Shown in pieces: positions 27,355-36,973 of a stretch of DNA of 64,000 nucleotides. Source of the DNA: Sporocytophaga myxococcoides DSM 11118 (lineage in GTDB: Bacteria; Bacteroidota; Bacteroidia; Cytophagales; Cytophagaceae); assembly GCF_000426725.1 (NCBI RefSeq), contig NZ_AUFX01000006.1, forward strand, positions 434,001 through 498,000, read 5' to 3'. Position 1 is the stretch's first letter. Each line of letters starts with the position of its first letter. A program made the position numbers and the translations under genes. The notes under the pieces are model-generated. The model saw only the letters and a program-made list of their open reading frames with translations. It was not told the DNA's origin and did no database searches.

Positions 27355-27407
27355 GCATAAAGCTTAAAGTCGAAGGTGGTTATACCTTTCGTTTTTAAGC
27401 TTTATGC
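27355..27407. terminator. Hairpin terminator between ppx and the large surface protein
   Basis: GCATAAAGCTTAAA (27355-27368) pairs with TTTAAGCTTTATGC (27394-27407), with a second inner stem (CGAAGGT / ACCTTTCG). The two flanking genes converge on it, so it probably stops transcription from both sides. A T-rich stretch lies inside the plus-strand arm. Confidence 0.7.
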
Positions 27408-27419
27408 CGTGCCTCAAAA

Positions 27420-30400
27420 TCATCTCACCAAAGTTATCTGGTCCGCATAGCTAACATTTTCAATATTCACCTTAACCATATATACTCCATTTGTTACTGA
27501 CAAAGGAAGGAAGTTATTCCCATTTGCAAGGATCACATTCTGAAATGCACTTATCATCTTTCCTTTTAAATCGAACACTTCTACAAGAGCCGTTTTATCA
27601 GAATTTGCATTTGAGAATATGTTGAAGCCACCTGTTGTAGAACTGATATTCAAATCTGTTATTGCTTTAATCTGATCCACTCCCGTTACCACATTTGACC
27701 CCAATTGCAATTCAAAACGATCAGAAGCATCCGTTTTAAGCGCTGAAAAATTATAATCCTGACCTTCGATAGGGAATTGTACTCCAAGCTTTTTATCTAC
27801 CAGAACATAATTTAAAGAAGGATCACTATTAATCATACTGATAGTGTAAGTTCCATCTGCAGGGATTCCAACTGACACGGGTATTGCTGGATAAATATAT
27901 GGGGTTTCCAAACCATTAATAGAATATTTAACACCATCCACCACACTATAAATATTGGGAGTAGTTCCGCTATTCATCATCTTATAAGCATCAAATGATT
28001 TATCAAAAGTAGGAGTTGCCATATCATTCCATCTTATTATTGTTTCATCTGACAAATTATCACTCTTTATTTTAAGTCTTATAGATTGCTCAGCACCAAC
28101 TCTCCAAAAAGAAGCTTTCTTTTCCACCCTTGCATTATTATTGATACCAAGAGAAGCTGTACCACCTGTACCTGTAGTAGAGACGAAAAATGAGTTCATC
28201 GCAGGTATGTATTGAGTTGCACTATTGGTTCCAAAGCCTGAGACATAGGAAGCATAACCAGATACAACCGGATTCCAGTAATATACAGCATCATTAATAT
28301 TATTTTTCGTCCAACCCGATTGGTTATCCCAATCCAAAGCTGTAGGATAAGGATTTCCTATAAATAAGTATTTCTTCCCTGTATTGGGATACAGAGGTGT
28401 TGAATAAGTGGCATTATGAGAATATGATCCTGTAAAATCTACCACGGTTTGCGCAGGGAAAAACATGCTATAAGCTGAGTTCGGAGATAAAATCGTATTC
28501 ATATCCACAATTCCATCCCAGTTTTGGGTATCAAAGTTACTTTTGAACAACCTGGTTTTTCCATTACTTAAAACTACTGCATCATCAGCCAAATCGCTAG
28601 CTGCAACATTATCCAGAGGGCATGAGAAATAATGGGTTTTAATTGACTTAACAGCTCTGTAAACTGTCAGATTACCACTCACACTTCCATTATCTTCTGG
28701 ATTGTAGCCGATATTACCTCCATTATCTATATCTATCTGAACATTACCATTCGAATTAAGAGTACCTTTTACAAGCAACAATCGTCCGGTAATTGTCAAC
28801 GAACTCTGGATTTGTACTCCTGATGTATTATCTATAGTAAGGCCACTAACTGTAGACAATCCCTTGAACTTCTGCTCAACTGAACCTTTCATGGCAATAA
28901 CAGAACCGAAAACAGATTTAATATTCCCATTATTAAAAAGGTCACCATTTACATTGAGGGTATTGACTCCTATCGAAATAGTATCGTTGTTGATTAATGA
29001 TTTACAGTAAGAAGCCTTTGTCAATACTGGACTATGAAAATTGTTGGCAGGTATGGTGACATCATTTTCTTTTGTTGGCACAAATCCCTGATTCCAATTG
29101 GCTGCTGCAGACCAGTCATTATTCAAAGAACCTGTCCAGGTTAAATGGCATCCCTGATCTATAGAAATAGAGAGGCTATTAGATGTAGTCGCACATGAAT
29201 TGGATGCAATTACAGATATAGCCCCCGTTAATTCTTTAACATTTTCATAAGAAACCAGAATACTTTCTGTACCGGTCCCTGACGTTATTTCTGCACCTGC
29301 AGGAACTGACCATAGATAAGATGAAGCATTAGATACTACACCTATACTGTAAGATACGTTAACCTGACCTTTGCAAACTACAGAAGCACCTGATATTGCT
29401 CCAATAGCGCCGGGCCCCGGACTTATTCCAATTGCAAGACTTGAAGAGCCTCCATTACCACAAACATTTACAGGAGTTACGCTTATATTGCCAGGAGTAT
29501 TACCAAAAGTAACTGATATTGAATTAGAGCCTTGACCTGAATTTACAGCAGCACCAGAAGGAACTGTCCATGCGTAACTTGTAGCTCCCGACACTGGAGT
29601 TAAGCTATAAGATACGCCTACTACATTTGCACAAACAGTTGCAGGACCGCTAATAATTGCTGCTGCAGAAGGAGCTGCGTTCGTAACACCAATAGTTTTT
29701 GATGATGTTGCTCCATTAAAACATGCGTTCACGGGGGTTACAGATATGTTTCCACCTAAAGTACCCGCATTGACTGTTATGTTTGACGTTCCTGCCCCGG
29801 ATGAAACAGTTGCTCCCGAAGGCACCGACCATATATAACTTGTTGCACCAGAAACAGGAGAAATGCTATATAACAGACCAGTTGAATTTTTACAAACTTC
29901 ATCTGCCCCGGAAATAGTTCCAGCTGACAAAGGCTGAGTTATTACATTGACTGGTATACTGTTCCCTGTTCCGTTTCCGCATGCGTTAGTTGGAGTTACT
30001 GTTATATTGCCACTCGTTGATCCCATAGTTACTGTTATATTTCTTGTATTCGCGCCTGCTGTAATGGCAGCACCTGAAGGTAAAGTCCAGGTATAACCTG
30101 TTGAATTCGCTGATGCAGGAATACTGTAAGTCAGGCCACTTGCTCCGGCGCATACAGAAACAGATCCAGTGATTGCTCCGGCAGTAGCAGGAAAGGGATT
30201 GACCGACACCGGAAATGCAGCACTTACGGTTCCGCTACCACACGCGTTTGTCGGGGTGACCGTAACATTACCAGATACTGATCCAAGATTGATAGTGATT
30301 GAATTGGTGTTTAATCCTGAAGTAATCGTAGAACCAGAAGGAACAACCCAGTTATAACCTGTTGCATTTGATACAGCAGCGATGGAATACACAAGTCCGG

Positions 30401-33400
30401 TTGTACCTGCACAAGCAGAAGCTGGGCCGGAGATCGCACCTGCCGCAGAAGGCGTAGATGTTGAAACTGTTACAGTAACAGACGACGATGCCCCGTTTCC
30501 ACAAGTATTAACAGGAGTCACCTTAATAATTCCACTTATACTAGTACCTGTATAAGTCACAATAATAGATCTTGTTCCTGCACCAGAGGTAACAGTCACA
30601 CCTGAAGGAATGCTCCATGAATAACTTGTTGCACCTGTTACTGCGGGGATGCTGTACGCGACGTTTGTTTGTCCTCTGCAAACCCCTGATAGTCCGGAGA
30701 TGGCTCCAGCTGCTGAAGGTACATTATTTACAGTTACTGCAAGACTTCTGGCTGTCCCATTTCCGCAAGAGTTTACAGGTGTCACAGTAACATTACCTGA
30801 TGTTGACCCAAAAGTTAGTGTGATGGAATTTGTATTTGAGGTGGGTGAGGTAATTGAAGCACCTGCAGGAACTGTCCAGTTATAACTCGAAGCTCCAGAA
30901 ACTGCCGCTATAGTATATATAACGCCTGCCTGACCATTACACACAGTGGAAGTAGAAGTAGTAAATGTTCCTGCTGCTGAAGGCAGAGATGTTATTGCAA
31001 CTGCCTTTGATACAAGAGTCCCATTTCCGCATATATTCACAGGTGTCACAGATATATTACCTGAGTTTGTTCCAAAGTTTACAATAACTGATGACGTACC
31101 TGCACCTGATACAATACTTGCCCCCCAAGGCAAGGACCAGTTATAGCTTGTCGCATAGGAAACATCAGCAATACTATAAGCAACCCCTGTCTGGCTCGGG
31201 CAGAATGTAGCAGGCCCTGAGATGGTTCCTGTTCCGGCAGGGACAGGGTTCACATTCAATACAATAATATTAGACACATCACTGCCACCGCAACCATCTG
31301 TTGCTTGTCTTCTGAAATATTTTGTCTGAGTTAAAGAAGGTGAAGTATAAGTCGCATTTACAGCTCCGGAGATGTCAGACCATGGGCCAGCAGCAGCATT
31401 AGCACTCTGCCACTGGTAGGAAATGTAGCAACCTGAGGTTGCAGGAGTGACTACAGTAAATGTTGCTGGTACAGTTCCCTGACAAACAGTCTGATCCGCC
31501 GCAATAACTCCCGGAGTCAAAGACGCCGTACTGGTTAATGCAGTAAATGTTACAATGGCTTGTCCAAGTCCCAAGTAATTTTTGTATCTGAGTTCAACCG
31601 TTGAAGATGCACTCAGATTTCCTGTCCATGCGTTAGTATTTGTCCCGCTTCCAGTTCTGGAAGAAACAAGATTACCATTAACATATAAGAAGCCCGGATC
31701 ATCGGAAGTAAAATCTATCTGATATGTTCCTGTTGTAAATCCTTGCCTTTTAAATATTACTCCGTTTGAAGTAGCTCCAACCTGGCATCCTTGATAACCT
31801 AAAGCATAAGAAGGAGGATTAGACGAGCTATAAGCAGTGTTTGAATTGAACCCTGGATTCGCTGCGGAAATACCTGCGATCTGGAATGTACCTGAGTTAT
31901 TAATCCAACTTGTATTAGAGCTTGCAAATGCGCCGTTTCCAGTAGGATTTCCACTTCCGAAATCATAGACATATGCATTCCAGATATTGTTTCCAAACAC
32001 AGGGGTAGCACTAGATAAAGTTCCTACAGTTATTGAAATAATATTAGAATATGCAGATCCACTGCCACATGCATTAATTGCTTTTCTTCTGTAAGATGTA
32101 TTTGAAGTTATATTAGTCGGAGCATATGCAGGTGCAGTTGCCCCGGAAATTTCATTCCAACCTGATCCTGTATTAGCTTCCCATTGATAATTAATATAAC
32201 AATCACCACTTGCATTTGCCACAGAGGTAAATGGAGGCAAAGAATTTCCGGAACAAACAGTTGAAGAGTTGTTATTGGCAATTGTTCCTGGATCCATTAA
32301 GAGAGAAGGAGAAACAAGAGTTAAAGTTAATGTTCCATAACCAGAACCTCCAGCATTTTTGTACCTGAAATCTATTTTTGAATTTTCATCCAGAGTTCCT
32401 GTCCATACATTTGACACTGGTGTACAGCAGGAGGTTCTGCTATAAACAAGTGCGCCATTGATATACAAATATCCTGCATCATCTGAATTTAAATCAATCT
32501 GATATATCCCGGAAGGAAAACCTTGTCTTTTAAACTGAACACCATTTAATGTATTACCAGTCTGACAGCCTTCATAACCTGGGGCATAAGCAGGAGACGT
32601 AGTACTGCTGTAAAGAGAAGTCGATGTCAAAGAAAGATTATTAACCGAGAAATACCCCTTATAATCAGTCCAGTTGTTATCCTGAGTGGTGTATCCGGTT
32701 GTGGCAAAATCAAATACATAACCATTCCATTTATTGTCACCAAAAGTAGTATTGTTCAGTAATGAAGGAGTACCGACAGTTAGGGTCAGAACATTAGATG
32801 AAGCCACTGTTCCGCAAAGATCCGTTATATTTCTTCTATAAGAAGTTGTAACAGTAACATTAGCCGGAGCATAAACTAATCCTGTAGCACCCAATATGTC
32901 ACTCCATCCAGATCCGGTATTGATTTGCCATTGATAACCTGCAAAAGTACATCCTCCAGATGCAGAAGATGATGAAGTAAATGCAGGAGGCGTATCACCC
33001 GAACATATTACAGAAGAGGCACTGCTTGTAATAGTTCCCCCAACTAAAGTGGCAGGAGCCACTATGGTAAACTTCAGACTACCCAATGCATTCCCTTGAT
33101 TATTTTTATATCGATATTCAACAGTTGAATTCTCATCCAAAGACCCTGTCCATACATTGGTTATTACATTGCAGCAACCTACTCTACTATACACAAGACT
33201 TCCATTGACAAATAAAAAACCAGCATCATCAGAATTAAAATCGAGCTGATAAATTCCTGCAGGAAACCCTTTTCTTTTAAACTGTACACCACTCAAAGCA
33301 CTACTTGTCTGGCAACCTGCATATGAAGGGCCTGATGAAGGAACATAAGCTACAGTATAAAAATTAGTTGTATTAAAGCTCGGATCCAAAGCAGAAACGC

Positions 33401-34625
33401 CGGGATATACAAAATAACCTTTATAGTCTGTCCAGTTGTCATCAGCAGATGTATAACCTGTTAAGCTAAAATCATAAACATATCCATTCCATGTATTTAA
33501 TGGAAACACCGATGGATTACCTTGTTGCTGGGGAGAAATAGTAACAATGACGGTATTCGAATATTCTCTTCTGTTACAATTATAGTCTATGGCAACTCTT
33601 CTGTAGCAAGACGTTTGAGTTATACCAGCCTGAACATCATATGTAGCGCCAGTAGCTCCGGATATATCAGACCAGTTTCCGCTACAGTTTATATCCTCCT
33701 GCCACTGATAAGTCACAGAGCCGCATGCTCCAGAACCAGCTGTTATACTTGTAAATAACAGTGGATCACTTCCAGGACAAAGAGTTTGATTTCCTGAAAT
33801 AGACCCTGCTGAAAATGCCGGAGGCGTCGCTGGTACAAAACTAATTGCTCCGTTGGAACCACCGCCATTTTCAGTCCAACGGAATTCGAGCTGTGAGCTT
33901 GCATCCAGATTTCCGGTCCATACATTATTTACAAATGATGAACTATAAACTACTTTAGAATAAATTAATTGACCGTTCAGATATAAATAACATGCGTCAT
34001 CATTTAAAATATTCAATGAATATGTACCCGGAGTGAAGCCCTGCCTTTTATATATTACCGAATGATTATCATTAGGAACAGAACAGCCTTGATAGCCAGA
34101 AGCAGAAGAAGGTGAAAGAGCAGTGTTCCAGGAATTTCTTGAATCAAAATCCATTCCCGAGGCAGTATAAAATCCTGAATAGTTTGTCCAGTTGGTACTG
34201 GCATAGCAATATGCATTCCAGGAACCTACAGGAAACAATGCAGGGTTTCCTGCAGCCAGTATTGCGAATGACTGAACACTGCATCCTGTGGCAGATCCAC
34301 TTCCATTATAGGGAACGACTTTCCAATAGTATGAGCTGCCACAGTTAAGTGAGCCATTATAAGTATAGCTTGTATTGGTAACAGTTGCTCCATTGATCAG
34401 TTCATTTGCAGCAGTGGTCGTTCCTATGTAAATTCTATACCCACTTACTGTTCCGCTAGGAGCATTCCATGTAAGAGGAGTAAATGGATTTGCAAGTGTC
34501 CCTCCATTAGAGGGAAGCATTGCGGTTGTGCAATTGGGCACCTGTGCGAAAATTTGATGAGAGAGCAATACCAAAAAGAAGAGTGCTGAGACTCCTATTC
34601 TTGTTGAGGGGCAGTGGATCTTCAT
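27420..34625 (-). CDS. Giant modular surface protein with T9SS sorting domain, 2401 aa
   Basis: After a signal peptide (to about 27) comes a fibronectin-III-like domain (30-118). Residues about 128-1130 hold four copies of a PA14-like module (WNGYVYDF ... GCQ ... FKRQGF..G.YQIDFNSDDAGFLYVNG ... VWTGSLDENS), each followed by an Ig-like domain (YQWQ..SGWSDISGAT.. SYRR). Residues about 1131-1820 are eight tandem PKD/Ig-like repeats of about 85 residues (VCxGxxGVxYSI, SYxWxVPSGA, GNISVTPVNxCGNG). Residues 1822-2320 contain an unrecognised beta-rich region beginning LTWTGSLNNDWSAAANW. A T9SS type A sorting domain ends the protein. It should be exported and anchored or released at the surface; adhesion or polymer binding is inferred. 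No catalytic domain is seen. Confidence 0.88.
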   Translation of the reverse strand: MKIHCPSTRIGVSALFFLVLLSHQIFAQVPNCTTAMLPSNGGTLANPFTPLTWNAPSGTVSGYRIYIGTTTAANELINGATVTNTSYTYNGSLNCGSSYYWKVVPYNGSGSATGCSVQSFAILAAGNPALFPVGSWNAYCYASTNWTNYSGFYTASGMDFDSRNSWNTALSPSSASGYQGCSVPNDNHSVIYKRQGFTPGTYSLNILNDDACYLYLNGQLIYSKVVYSSSFVNNVWTGNLDASSQLEFRWTENGGGSNGAISFVPATPPAFSAGSISGNQTLCPGSDPLLFTSITAGSGACGSVTYQWQEDINCSGNWSDISGATGATYDVQAGITQTSCYRRVAIDYNCNRREYSNTVIVTISPQQQGNPSVFPLNTWNGYVYDFSLTGYTSADDNWTDYKGYFVYPGVSALDPSFNTTNFYTVAYVPSSGPSYAGCQTSSALSGVQFKRKGFPAGIYQLDFNSDDAGFLFVNGSLVYSRVGCCNVITNVWTGSLDENSTVEYRYKNNQGNALGSLKFTIVAPATLVGGTITSSASSVICSGDTPPAFTSSSSASGGCTFAGYQWQINTGSGWSDILGATGLVYAPANVTVTTSYRRNITDLCGTVASSNVLTLTVGTPSLLNNTTFGDNKWNGYVFDFATTGYTTQDNNWTDYKGYFSVNNLSLTSTSLYSSTTSPAYAPGYEGCQTGNTLNGVQFKRQGFPSGIYQIDLNSDDAGYLYINGALVYSRTSCCTPVSNVWTGTLDENSKIDFRYKNAGGSGYGTLTLTLVSPSLLMDPGTIANNNSSTVCSGNSLPPFTSVANASGDCYINYQWEANTGSGWNEISGATAPAYAPTNITSNTSYRRKAINACGSGSAYSNIISITVGTLSSATPVFGNNIWNAYVYDFGSGNPTGNGAFASSNTSWINNSGTFQIAGISAANPGFNSNTAYSSSNPPSYALGYQGCQVGATSNGVIFKRQGFTTGTYQIDFTSDDPGFLYVNGNLVSSRTGSGTNTNAWTGNLSASSTVELRYKNYLGLGQAIVTFTALTSTASLTPGVIAADQTVCQGTVPATFTVVTPATSGCYISYQWQSANAAAGPWSDISGAVNATYTSPSLTQTKYFRRQATDGCGGSDVSNIIVLNVNPVPAGTGTISGPATFCPSQTGVAYSIADVSYATSYNWSLPWGASIVSGAGTSSVIVNFGTNSGNISVTPVNICGNGTLVSKAVAITSLPSAAGTFTTSTSTVCNGQAGVIYTIAAVSGASSYNWTVPAGASITSPTSNTNSITLTFGSTSGNVTVTPVNSCGNGTARSLAVTVNNVPSAAGAISGLSGVCRGQTNVAYSIPAVTGATSYSWSIPSGVTVTSGAGTRSIIVTYTGTSISGIIKVTPVNTCGNGASSSVTVTVSTSTPSAAGAISGPASACAGTTGLVYSIAAVSNATGYNWVVPSGSTITSGLNTNSITINLGSVSGNVTVTPTNACGSGTVSAAFPVSVNPFPATAGAITGSVSVCAGASGLTYSIPASANSTGYTWTLPSGAAITAGANTRNITVTMGSTSGNITVTPTNACGNGTGNSIPVNVITQPLSAGTISGADEVCKNSTGLLYSISPVSGATSYIWSVPSGATVSSGAGTSNITVNAGTLGGNISVTPVNACFNGATSSKTIGVTNAAPSAAAIISGPATVCANVVGVSYSLTPVSGATSYAWTVPSGAAVNSGQGSNSISVTFGNTPGNISVTPVNVCGNGGSSSLAIGISPGPGAIGAISGASVVCKGQVNVSYSIGVVSNASSYLWSVPAGAEITSGTGTESILVSYENVKELTGAISVIASNSCATTSNSLSISIDQGCHLTWTGSLNNDWSAAANWNQGFVPTKENDVTIPANNFHSPVLTKASYCKSLINNDTISIGVNTLNVNGDLFNNGNIKSVFGSVIAMKGSVEQKFKGLSTVSGLTIDNTSGVQIQSSLTITGRLLLVKGTLNSNGNVQIDIDNGGNIGYNPEDNGSVSGNLTVYRAVKSIKTHYFSCPLDNVAASDLADDAVVLSNGKTRLFKSNFDTQNWDGIVDMNTILSPNSAYSMFFPAQTVVDFTGSYSHNATYSTPLYPNTGKKYLFIGNPYPTALDWDNQSGWTKNNINDAVYYWNPVVSGYASYVSGFGTNSATQYIPAMNSFFVSTTGTGGTASLGINNNARVEKKASFWRVGAEQSIRLKIKSDNLSDETIIRWNDMATPTFDKSFDAYKMMNSGTTPNIYSVVDGVKYSINGLETPYIYPAIPVSVGIPADGTYTISMINSDPSLNYVLVDKKLGVQFPIEGQDYNFSALKTDASDRFELQLGSNVVTGVDQIKAITDLNISSTTGGFNIFSNANSDKTALVEVFDLKGKMISAFQNVILANGNNFLPLSVTNGVYMVKVNIENVSYADQITLVR

Positions 34626-35193
34626 TTAATGAGTTGACTATGGATTCGTTTTACGCACCCACACAACTGCTCGTTTTTGCAGAGTTTTTCTACTAATCTT
34701 TCATATGTAATATATAATTGACAAATGCACTTTTGAAACATTACACCTATCGACAATAAAAGGTTAACCTCATATTAATCATTAATAGATACAGACTAAA
34801 CTCATTTTAACTATGTAATTAATCATAACTATTAAATTTATTCTAATCCCCACTTAATGTTTTTATAAAAATTTAACCTATTTCTATTTCGAAAATTAGG
34901 ACAAAATCTTAAGCCTGTAAAACCTTCATTCATCCAGAAAAACCCTTAGACCATCTACGAAAAATACCTTAGAAGCTATTCCAGCACCTCAAGAAGTACT
35001 TCCATCAATAATGTCTACCCAGGAATCATTTTATGCCTAATCGGAGGAATTAAACGACTACAGAGAATAGCAAAGATCGATTAGAAAAAAATATATATTC
35101 CTTTTAAGATTTTTCTTATCTAATTTTAGATTCACAATAAGTTTTAATTTTTTTAACGTATAAAAACCTGACAATTAAACATTTTTAAGACCA
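34626..35193. other. Divergent intergenic region, 568 bp
   Basis: This AT-rich region lies between two divergent genes and must hold both promoters. I see no clear TAnnTTTG box and no intact ORF. Nothing else stands out. Confidence 0.4.
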
Positions 35194-36897
35194 ATGAAAA
35201 AAATAATTTTACTTTACTTCCTTTTTATTTCAGTCATTTCAACAGCTCAGAAAATAGACCTAGACAAAGAATACATCAACATTAAATACATGGATTTACC
35301 GAAGTTCGGCGTGCTTAACGCGCTAAAAACTTATTCAGTAAATCTTTACTCTGATCCGGAATATCTTGGGAAACTTCAATTAAAAGATGCAGACATTGAA
35401 AATGCTGTATACCTCCAGGGATTTGAGTATGTAAAAGACCCACGCTCGGCAGACATAATACTTGATGTAATCATCGACAAGTATGAGACAATTTCGGAAT
35501 CCATCGAAAATACAACTTATGAATCAAAGGATGCACAAGGTAAATTAATTCAGCTGCAAGGGTATTATGTCTTATCAAATATGATAGCTCCCACATTCAT
35601 AAAGTTAACAGATAATACCAATGGCAAGCAGTTAGAAAATATTGGAATAGCAACAATAAACCAACCCTTAGTCCTTAAATCTCAAACTTTTACTACCAAG
35701 GAGGATGCCATCAACTATATCCAGAAAACGCTTCCGTCAAAACGGTATGATTATTTCATATCCACGTATAAAGCTCTTTTTAATAGTACATTCGCCAATA
35801 TCCGCACCAACTATTGCTTTCAGCCAATAAATGTGAATGATATCCTTTGGAGAGTAGACCTTAAAAAATCTCCTGAATATGCACCATTCAATGAAGAGCT
35901 AAATAAAACAACGGCAGCATTAAAAGCTATCACACATACACAATCGCTTGAAGCTACCAGAACAGCACTTGCTCCTTCTTTAAAATACTGGCAGAATAAT
36001 GCTTCCAAAATAGATGCTACTGACAAGAAAATGAGAAAGATCAAATATGCCTACCTTATTAACCTTGCGATCTCTCAATTCTGGCTTGAGCAGCTTGATG
36101 ACTGCGAGAAAACATGTAATGAGATCATTGCAAATGACTATGATGCTGGTGATGGGAAAAGAATCCTTTCTAATGTAACTTATTTGAAAAAATGTTTCGC
36201 AGCAAACAATACAGTTACGAGACACCTTGAAAGACCCGGAATGAATTCAACATTAAAGTTTCACCCAGCAGGGAACATTCTGGCAATCACCCGTCCGAAA
36301 CCAATGATACCAAGAGAGAAGCCTCCGATGGGTTATGTCGCGTTACCTGGTTACCTGATCGACTTTGACAACAACAGAATTGATGGAGAGCTTTGGATAT
36401 ATAATTTGGAAAGTGAAGAGAGCTTTATTTCTGAACACCATAAAGCCTTATTTGTAATGGACACCCCAGACGGGCAAAGGAAAATGAACATCACTGCTGA
36501 CAATACAAGTAAACTAGTTCTTAACAAAACAACTTTTGAATCTATAAAATATAGAAATCCATCATTAGGTTCTGAGCGTTATCAGCTATTCAGAGTAATG
36601 CATGAAAATGATAAAGTGAAAGTCTATAAACATTATGCCACTCCAATTCTTGATAACAACAATTATATGCCTTTTAAAATGAAAGAAGGGGCCAGTATTT
36701 GCCTCATGAAAAAGAGCGATCAGAAATTAGAGGTAATGGGACACTTACTCCCAAATAAAGTTGCAGACAATACTATTAAATTCTACAATGACTGTCCTGC
36801 ACTGAAAGGAAAAATTGAAGCGGGTGAATTCAAAAACATGCAGTCGATGACTACACAGATCAATGCTGCTAAGTTTTATGGGGAAAATTGTAAGTAA
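35194..36897 (+). CDS. Secreted protein of unknown function, 567 aa
   Basis: A signal peptide is present (MKKIILLYFLFISVISTAQ). The mature protein starts KIDLDKEYINIKYMDLPKFG with a lipid-free N-terminus. Residues 220-345 are helical with TPR-like spacing (KMRKIKYAYLINLAISQFWL and DDCEKTCNEIIANDY). The C-terminal part is a beta-rich domain ending in a Cys. No known family is recognised and no T9SS tail is present, so a periplasmic location is likely. It ends in a strong bidirectional terminator and has no operon partner. Confidence 0.7.
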   Translation: MKKIILLYFLFISVISTAQKIDLDKEYINIKYMDLPKFGVLNALKTYSVNLYSDPEYLGKLQLKDADIENAVYLQGFEYVKDPRSADIILDVIIDKYETISESIENTTYESKDAQGKLIQLQGYYVLSNMIAPTFIKLTDNTNGKQLENIGIATINQPLVLKSQTFTTKEDAINYIQKTLPSKRYDYFISTYKALFNSTFANIRTNYCFQPINVNDILWRVDLKKSPEYAPFNEELNKTTAALKAITHTQSLEATRTALAPSLKYWQNNASKIDATDKKMRKIKYAYLINLAISQFWLEQLDDCEKTCNEIIANDYDAGDGKRILSNVTYLKKCFAANNTVTRHLERPGMNSTLKFHPAGNILAITRPKPMIPREKPPMGYVALPGYLIDFDNNRIDGELWIYNLESEESFISEHHKALFVMDTPDGQRKMNITADNTSKLVLNKTTFESIKYRNPSLGSERYQLFRVMHENDKVKVYKHYATPILDNNNYMPFKMKEGASICLMKKSDQKLEVMGHLLPNKVADNTIKFYNDCPALKGKIEAGEFKNMQSMTTQINAAKFYGENCK

Positions 36898-36914
36898 TAT
36901 TCACTAACAATAAT

Positions 36915-36950
36915 AAAAAAGAGGTCAGAAACTTTTCTGACCTCTTTTTT
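36915..36950. terminator. Bidirectional intrinsic terminator
   Basis: AAAAAAGAGGTCAGAAA and TTTCTGACCTCTTTTTT form a near-perfect inverted repeat with A and T tracts on both sides. It serves the plus-strand gene ending at 36897 and the minus-strand gene ending at 36974, which converge here. Confidence 0.9.
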
Positions 36951-36973
36951 ATGTTAATTCTTATCAAAACAGG

